Below, piece after piece: positions 58,613 through 64,000 of a DNA stretch of 64,000 bases. Origin of the DNA: Pantoea agglomerans (GTDB taxonomy: Bacteria; Pseudomonadota; Gammaproteobacteria; Enterobacterales; Enterobacteriaceae); the NCBI RefSeq assembly GCF_020149765.1, contig NZ_CP083809.1, positions 1,116,001-1,180,000 on the forward strand. Reading direction: 5' to 3'. Under the pieces are notes generated by a model. That model saw nothing but the letters and a program-made list of their open reading frames with translations, was not told where the DNA came from and did not search any database. The position numbers and the translations under genes were made by a program. Each line of letters begins with the position of its first letter. Position 1 is the first letter of the stretch.

Positions 58613-60702
58613 CATACGCCTCAGCTGCTGAGATACGTCGAGACATCTCCGAACTCTTTAAGGCTCCCCACAGAATGCCAGTAGCTGATGCGGTTAAACG
58701 CTACATGCGCGTGCCTTTGGGGGGCGGCAGTTCACTCCCCTGGGATGCGACGCTGACGCCCTATATTGTTGAACCCATGAACTGCCTGACGTCACGCAAT
58801 TATGACGCGGTGGTTTTTGTCGGCCCCGCGCGGACGGGTAAAACGCTGGGGCTGATTGATGGCTGGATAACCTATTCTGTGGTCTGCGATCCGGCAGATT
58901 TTCTGCTGATACAGATGACAGAAGAAAAGGCGCGCGAACATTCAAAGAAACGCCTTGAACGCACTTTTCGCTGCAGCCCTGAGCTTCACAGCCGTCTCAG
59001 CCCGCGCGCCAGCGATAATAATGTGCACGACCGGACTTTTCGCGCCGGCAACTACCTCAAAATTGGCTGGCCATCCGTCAATATCATGTCCTCATCTGAT
59101 TATCGATATGTTGCACTCACTGACTATGACCGCTGGCCCGATGATATAGACGGGGAGGGGGATGGTTTTTCCCTGGCGTCCAAACGCACCACCACCTTTA
59201 TGTCAGCTGGCATGACGCTGGTGGAGAGCTCCCCGGGCCGGGATATTTGCGATACAAAATGGAAGGCTTCGACGCCACATGAAGCTCCGCCAGCTACAGG
59301 GATCCTCTCGTTATATAACCGGGGCGATCGCCGCCGGTGGTACTGGCCGTGCCCGCATTGTGGGGAATATTTTCAGCCGGAAATAGCCAGTATGACAGGC
59401 TATCGTGGCTATACCGAGCCGGTAGTGGCCAGTGAGGCTGCACGTCTGCAGTGTCCGGCCTGCTCTGAACTGATTGAACCCGATATGAAGCGTGTCCTGA
59501 ATGGCCGTGGCGTCTGGCTACGTGACGGGCAGAGCATTAATTGTGAGGGGCAACTCAGCGGGAAGGCACGCCAGTCCCGGATTGCCTCTTTCTGGATGGA
59601 GGGGCCGGCGGCGGCATATCAGACATGGACCCAGCTGATTTATAAATATCTCACTGCCGAACAGGAGTATCAGGCAACAGGCAGTGAAGAGACCCTTAAA
59701 GCCGTCTTCAATACGGATTTCGGCAGGCCTTATTTTCCCAAGACCGCTTTTGAACAACGCAAGGGTGAACATCTGGAGAGCCGGGCAGAGGATATTCCCG
59801 AGCGAACGGTTGCAGACGGGGTGAGGTTTCTTGTTGCGACCGTTGATGTACAGGGCGGCCGGCATCGCCGTTTCGTGGTGCAGATAACCGGATACGGTTC
59901 GATGGGAGAGCGATGGGTTGTTGACCGGTACAACATCCGTCATTCGTTACGCAGCGATGACCTTGGCGAAAGCCGTCCTCTCGATCCCGGCAGTTACCCT
60001 GAGGACTGGGATCTGCTTCTCTCGGACGTGCTGTATAAAACCTGGGCGCTGGCCAGCGATCCGTCAAAGCGAATGTCGCTTATGGCGATGGCTGTGGATT
60101 CCGGAGGTGAGGACGGTGTGACCGACAACGCCTATCGCTTCTGGCGAAAATGCCGTCGGGAGGGGGAAGGAAAGCGTGTTTATCTTTTCAAGGGCGACAG
60201 CCATAAGCGTGAAAAGCTGATTACCCGGACATGGCCTGACAATACCGGACGCTCAGCACGCCGGGCAAAGGCCGCAGGGGATGTTCCGCTTTATCTGCTC
60301 CAGACCGATGCGCTCAAGGACCGGGTGAACAACGCGCTGTGGCGTGAAGCTCCGGGGCCCAATTACGTTCATTTTCCGGCCTGGATCGGGAGCTGGTTTT
60401 ATGACGAGCTCACCTATGAAGAGCGTTCGCCAGAAGGCCGGTGGCGTAAACCGGGGCGGGGAGCCAATGAAGGGTTTGATCTGCTTGTCTATGCCGATGC
60501 GCTGGTCATTCTGCATGGCTATGAAAAAATCAAATGGCCTGATGCACCTTCATGGGCTCGTCGGGACACCTGGCTTGAAGACATTGATACAGACAACACA
60601 CTGGAAAGTGCGTCTCCGCCACTGAAAGTCCGCAAATCCTCATCAGGCCCGATTCCCGACATGACCAACAATCCCTGGATTACAAACGGAGGCTGGATAT
60701 GA
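58609..60702 (+). CDS. Terminase large subunit (lambda gpA family)
   Basis: The 697-residue packaging motor has Walker A VFVGPARTGKT at residues 69-79 and a zinc-ribbon-like pair of CxxC motifs (CPHCGEYF and CPACSELIEPD). The C-terminal nuclease part carries TVDVQGGRHRRFV and AVDSGGEDGVTDNA, with acidic residues typical of the RNase-H-like fold. It cuts concatemeric DNA and pumps it into the prohead. Length and order equal lambda gpA homologues. Confidence 0.95.
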   Translation: MTYASAAEIRRDISELFKAPHRMPVADAVKRYMRVPLGGGSSLPWDATLTPYIVEPMNCLTSRNYDAVVFVGPARTGKTLGLIDGWITYSVVCDPADFLLIQMTEEKAREHSKKRLERTFRCSPELHSRLSPRASDNNVHDRTFRAGNYLKIGWPSVNIMSSSDYRYVALTDYDRWPDDIDGEGDGFSLASKRTTTFMSAGMTLVESSPGRDICDTKWKASTPHEAPPATGILSLYNRGDRRRWYWPCPHCGEYFQPEIASMTGYRGYTEPVVASEAARLQCPACSELIEPDMKRVLNGRGVWLRDGQSINCEGQLSGKARQSRIASFWMEGPAAAYQTWTQLIYKYLTAEQEYQATGSEETLKAVFNTDFGRPYFPKTAFEQRKGEHLESRAEDIPERTVADGVRFLVATVDVQGGRHRRFVVQITGYGSMGERWVVDRYNIRHSLRSDDLGESRPLDPGSYPEDWDLLLSDVLYKTWALASDPSKRMSLMAMAVDSGGEDGVTDNAYRFWRKCRREGEGKRVYLFKGDSHKREKLITRTWPDNTGRSARRAKAAGDVPLYLLQTDALKDRVNNALWREAPGPNYVHFPAWIGSWFYDELTYEERSPEGRWRKPGRGANEGFDLLVYADALVILHGYEKIKWPDAPSWARRDTWLEDIDTDNTLESASPPLKVRKSSSGPIPDMTNNPWITNGGWI

Positions 60703-60911
60703 ACCAGAGCGATGTGGAAACCATGATCCGCTATTACACCGAGGCAGAGGTTGCCGTACTGAGTGGCAAAACCATCATGCTGAACGGGCAGTCCATGACG
60801 ATGGAGAATCTGGCAGACATTCGAAAGGGACGGCAGGAGTGGGAGCGCCGCCTGGCCGGATACCTTAAAAAACGCTGTGGTCAGACGGGATATCGTTTAG
60901 CGAGGTTTTGA
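60699..60911 (+). CDS. gpW-like head-tail joining protein
   Basis: The 70-residue helix-rich protein begins MNQSDVETMIRYYTEAEVAV and contains NGQSMTMENLADIRKGRQEW, the pattern of lambda gpW. It plugs the packaged head and forms the site for tail attachment. It is coupled to terminase and portal genes by 4 bp overlaps on both sides. Confidence 0.85.
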   Translation: MNQSDVETMIRYYTEAEVAVLSGKTIMLNGQSMTMENLADIRKGRQEWERRLAGYLKKRCGQTGYRLARF

Positions 60912-62416
60912 TGTCATTCCTGGATAATGCAATCGGTGTTTTTTCGCCTTCGTGGAAGGCTGCCAGGCTACGTGCCCGCATGCAGATCCGCGCCTACGAA
61001 GCCGCGCTTCCCACCCGCACACATAAGGCCAGACGCGAAACACGCTCAGCCAACCAGCTCAGTCAGGCCGGGGCCGTTTCCCTTCGTCAGCAGGCCAGGG
61101 CGCTGGATGCGAATCATGACCTGGTGATTGGCATACTGGACAAGCTGGAAGAGCGCGTTATCGGCGCAAAAGGCATCATCGTTGACCCGCATCCGCTGCT
61201 GAAAGACGGCCGTGTGGCCACCGAGCTGGTGAAAACCATACGCAAAAAATGGGGTGAATGGTCACTGCGGCCTGATGTCACTGGCGAGTTTTCCCGGCCA
61301 GTACTGGAGCGTCTGATGCTGCGCACCTGGCTCAGAGACGGAGAGGTTTTTGCTCAGCTGGTGAGCGGCCATGGTGCCGGGCTCAGGGCAGATAGCGGCG
61401 TACCTTTCTGGCTTGAAGCACTTGAGCCAGATTTCGTGACCATGAACTCCGATCCTGCCGCCGGGCTCATCCAGGGCGTCTGGCTGAACGAGTGGGGTAA
61501 ACCGCTTAAGTATCAGGTCTATAAAAATCTCCCCGTCAGCGGTTTGCTCTCTGATACCAAAGAGGTTCCTTCTGACGCCATGCTGCATCTTAAATTTGCG
61601 CGGCGTCTGCACCAGGTGAGGGGCATTACCATCTTGTCCGGTGTGATGATCCGTCTGAGCGCACTGAAAGATTATGAAGAAAGCGAAATGGTCGCCGCGC
61701 GCATCGCCGCTGCGCTGGGGATGTACATCAAAAAAGGTGACGGGCAGGACTATTCAGAAAGCCTGAGTGGCAACAGTGAGCGTGAACTGACTATTCAGCC
61801 GGGCATGCTGTATGACGATCTTCGCCAGGGTGAAGAGATTGGCATGATCAAGTCAGACCGGCCCAACACCAATCTTGAATCATTCCGGAACGGGCAGCTG
61901 CGTGCCGTGGCTGCCGGTACACGTCTGAGCTTTTCGAGCACAGCCCGCAATTACAACGGCACATACAGCGCGCAGCGACAGGAGCTGGTGGAGTCTACGG
62001 ACGGATATCTCATTCTGCAGGACTGTTTTATTGCTGCTGTCACCCGGCCGGTTTATCGCGCATGGCTGAAGCAGGCGCTTGCGGCGGGTGTGATTAAGCC
62101 ACCCGCCGATATCGAACTTTCCACACTGTATGACGCTATTTACTCGGGACCCGGTATGCCCTGGATCGACCCTGTGAAAGAGGCGACAGCCTGGAAAATT
62201 CAGATACGGGGTGGGGCGGCAACCGAATCCGACTGGGCTCGGGCGTGCGGGCGCAACCCTGATGAGGTTAAACGTCGCCGCAAAGCGGAAGTCGATGAAA
62301 ACCAGAAAGAGGGGCTGGTGTTCGACACTGACCCGGCAAACGACAAAGGAGTCAGCAGTGACCGAGAAAATAAAGCAGATCAGCCAGCGTCAGGCGACAC
62401 AGGCGAGGAAGACTGA
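60908..62416 (+). CDS. Portal protein (lambda gpB family)
   Basis: The 502-residue protein has the portal landmarks QARALDANHDLVIGILDKLE, RLMLRTWLRDGEVFAQLVSG near 138-157, LHLKFARRLHQVRGITILSG and a SAQRQELVESTDGYLILQDC segment. It forms the dodecameric ring through which DNA enters and leaves. The start overlaps gpW by 4 bp; the end overlaps the protease-capsid gene by 59 bp, so translation of both is probably coupled. Confidence 0.93.
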   Translation: MMSFLDNAIGVFSPSWKAARLRARMQIRAYEAALPTRTHKARRETRSANQLSQAGAVSLRQQARALDANHDLVIGILDKLEERVIGAKGIIVDPHPLLKDGRVATELVKTIRKKWGEWSLRPDVTGEFSRPVLERLMLRTWLRDGEVFAQLVSGHGAGLRADSGVPFWLEALEPDFVTMNSDPAAGLIQGVWLNEWGKPLKYQVYKNLPVSGLLSDTKEVPSDAMLHLKFARRLHQVRGITILSGVMIRLSALKDYEESEMVAARIAAALGMYIKKGDGQDYSESLSGNSERELTIQPGMLYDDLRQGEEIGMIKSDRPNTNLESFRNGQLRAVAAGTRLSFSSTARNYNGTYSAQRQELVESTDGYLILQDCFIAAVTRPVYRAWLKQALAAGVIKPPADIELSTLYDAIYSGPGMPWIDPVKEATAWKIQIRGGAATESDWARACGRNPDEVKRRRKAEVDENQKEGLVFDTDPANDKGVSSDRENKADQPASGDTGEED

Positions 62417-64000
62417 ATCCTGGTTCCGGATGGCCGCACGGGGCGAGGCTGAGGCAGAAATTTATATCTATGACGAAATCGGTTTTCAGGGCGTGACGGC
62501 AAAACAGTTTATCAGTGATCTCAAAGCACTCGGCGAGATCAAACACATCACTCTTCATATTAACTCGCCAGGCGGATGCATTTTTGACGGGATCGCCATA
62601 TTCAACGCACTCAAATCTCATCCTGCTGGCATTACGGTTCATGTCGACGGCGTGGCGGCGTCGATGGCTTCCGTCATCGCCATGGCCGGTAATCTGGTCA
62701 TCATGCCGGCAAACAGTTTCATGATGATCCATAAGCCTCATGCAGTTGCGAGGGGGGGCGCCGCGGCCATGCGTGATCTCGCTGAGCTGCTGGATAAGAT
62801 CGAAGCTGTGCTCATTCCGGCTTATACCGCAAAAACAGGGCTGGCTCATGAGGTTATCGCCGGGATGCTGAAAGAAGAAACCTGGATGGACGGGACCCAG
62901 TGTGTCTCGCTGGGATTCGCTGACCAGCTGGCTCCCGCCGTTCAGGCAATGGCCCGCATAGATTCAAAACGTATCGAGGAGTACGAAAAAATGCCAGAAA
63001 ACCTTCGTAATATGCTGACGCCGCCGCAGAACAGCCTGACGCATGATCCTGCTCCACCTCAGGCAGGTGTGAACGAAGCGGGTTTACGTGAACAGTTCAT
63101 TGAAGAACAGCGTGTCCGCGCACGGGCGCTCACTGACCTGTTTGGGATGTTCGGTGATAAATACAATACCTTGCAGGCAGCCTGCATCGCGGATCCGACG
63201 TGCACGCTTGAGCTGGCACGTGAGAAGCTGCTGACGCAGATGGGCAAAGACAGCACGCCTTCTAACAAATCAGCCGCACCTCACATCTATGCCGGAAACG
63301 GTAATTTTACCGGTGACGGTATCCGGCAGGCCATCATGGCGCGGGCCGGATATGAGCCACTCCAGCCGGATAACCCTTACAACGCCATGACGCTTCGCGA
63401 GCATGCGCGCCTGTCACTGACCGAACGGGGCTTCGGTGTGGCCAGTTATAACCCGGTACAGATCGTCGGGCTGGCGTTTACGCACAGCACGTCCGATTTT
63501 GGCAATATCATGCTGGATGTGTCCTACAAATCCATTCTTCAGGGCTGGGAACAGGCCCCTGAGACGTTCGGTGAATGGACCAAAAAGGGACAGCTGTCCG
63601 ATTTCAAAATTGCGCACCGTGTGGGGCTGGGTGGTTTTCCTTCGCTACGTCAGGTCCGCGAGGGGGCGGAATACAAATACGTCACGACGTCAGACAAGCA
63701 GGCAACGATTGCCCTGGCCACCTACGGGGAGCTGTTCAGCATCACCCGCCAGGCCATTATCAATGATGACCTGAGCATGCTGACCGATGTTCCCATGAAA
63801 CTTGGCCGTGCGGCTAAAGCCACGGTGGCAGATCTGGTCTATGCCATCCTCGTGAAAAATCCGCAACTGAGCACGGATAACATTGCGTTGTTTGCAGACA
63901 GCCATGCAAATCTTCTGACCAAAGCCGCAATGGATGTAGCGTCCCTGGATAAAGCCCGGCAGATGATGCGCCGTCAGAAAGAAGGCGAACGCCATCTCAA
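62358..64000 (+). CDS. Fused ClpP-like prohead protease and major capsid protein, 3' end off window
   Basis: The GTG at 62358 has AAGGAG 8 nt upstream and lies within the portal gene. At least 547 codons are open. Residues 1-215 form an S14/ClpP-like prohead protease: HINSPGGCIFDGIAIFNALK, then the nucleophile Ser in VDGVAASMASVIAMAGNLV and His in MMIHKPHAVA. After a variable linker (about 215-300) a capsid-type domain follows (AIMARAGYEPL, SLTERGFGVASYNPVQIVGL, GWEQAPETFGEWTKKGQLSD). The fusion implies self-processing to make scaffold and capsid. Confidence 0.9.
   Translation, partial: MTEKIKQISQRQATQARKTESWFRMAARGEAEAEIYIYDEIGFQGVTAKQFISDLKALGEIKHITLHINSPGGCIFDGIAIFNALKSHPAGITVHVDGVAASMASVIAMAGNLVIMPANSFMMIHKPHAVARGGAAAMRDLAELLDKIEAVLIPAYTAKTGLAHEVIAGMLKEETWMDGTQCVSLGFADQLAPAVQAMARIDSKRIEEYEKMPENLRNMLTPPQNSLTHDPAPPQAGVNEAGLREQFIEEQRVRARALTDLFGMFGDKYNTLQAACIADPTCTLELAREKLLTQMGKDSTPSNKSAAPHIYAGNGNFTGDGIRQAIMARAGYEPLQPDNPYNAMTLREHARLSLTERGFGVASYNPVQIVGLAFTHSTSDFGNIMLDVSYKSILQGWEQAPETFGEWTKKGQLSDFKIAHRVGLGGFPSLRQVREGAEYKYVTTSDKQATIALATYGELFSITRQAIINDDLSMLTDVPMKLGRAAKATVADLVYAILVKNPQLSTDNIALFADSHANLLTKAAMDVASLDKARQMMRRQKEGERHL

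Larger units (their letters stand above)
37239..64000. mobile_element. Lambdoid prophage in tssC, right end beyond the window
   Basis: The order is attL, Xis-type gene, small left-arm genes, N, nutL, OL/pL, cI, OR/pR, cro, O with ori, P, accessory region, Q, lysis cassette, antirepressor, terminase small and large, gpW, portal, protease-capsid. This is the standard lambdoid map with a lambda-A-type packaging module. Accessory inserts at 44.5-52.3 kb are AT-rich or decayed. Confidence 0.93.

Overview
The window is chromosomal DNA of an enterobacterium. The gene order gltX, yfeC, nupC, mntH, ypeC, glk, ypdBA, ypdK, alaC follows the Escherichia coli map. An indolepyruvate decarboxylase gene sits beside glk and a type VI secretion locus is present, which points to a plant-associated relative such as Pantoea, Mixta or Erwinia. 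The genus is inference; the order Enterobacterales is well supported.

Positions 1 to about 35.1 kb are GC-rich host backbone. In order they hold: a partial yfeH with its divergent regulator yfeR; a Val-Val-Val-Lys tRNA operon followed by a 177 bp tandem repeat of its own 3' end and terminator; gltX and two tandem copies of a yfeC-like regulator made by a duplication of about 546 bp; a formate/nitrite channel; two tRNA-Ala genes; a four-gene organosulfur operon (flavin monooxygenase, binding protein, cysteine-dioxygenase-like enzyme, four-domain rhodanese); nupC and mntH; a His-rich YpeC-type protein; an aldo/keto reductase divergent from ipdC; glk; the pyruvate two-component system ypdAB; alaC with the 23-residue ypdK; an efflux pair facing an IclR regulator; small lipoproteins; an SMP-30 lactonase; a YhjX transporter that carries a candidate YpdB site; an AriR-type protein; and an EamA exporter facing an AraC regulator.

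At 35.97 kb a type VI secretion locus starts with tssB and tssC. tssC stops after about half its length at 37.24 kb, where a lambdoid prophage begins and runs off the window end. Its left arm carries an AlpA/Xis-type gene, an array of tiny genes and an N-type antiterminator behind a nut site. The immunity region has cI, cro and two clusters of operators with the core TTTATC-N5-GATAAA. The O gene contains iterons and is followed by P. A large serine recombinase gene and a decayed second P gene follow. An AT-rich cargo operon (47.9-50.8 kb) encodes an HTH protein, a thymidylate-kinase-like enzyme, a two-helix membrane protein and a cupin-like protein. Next come a KGG-repeat stress protein, a GhoS-like small protein and a cyclase-like protein whose GGDEF motif is degenerate. 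The late genes follow: Q, holin, endolysin, Rz/Rz1, a BRO-type antirepressor behind a long inverted repeat, terminase subunits, gpW, portal, and a protease-capsid fusion cut by the window end.

The best candidate for an undescribed system is the AT-rich four-gene cargo operon. Its genes are tightly coupled, differ sharply in base composition from their neighbours, and match no complete defence or conversion system that I recognise.
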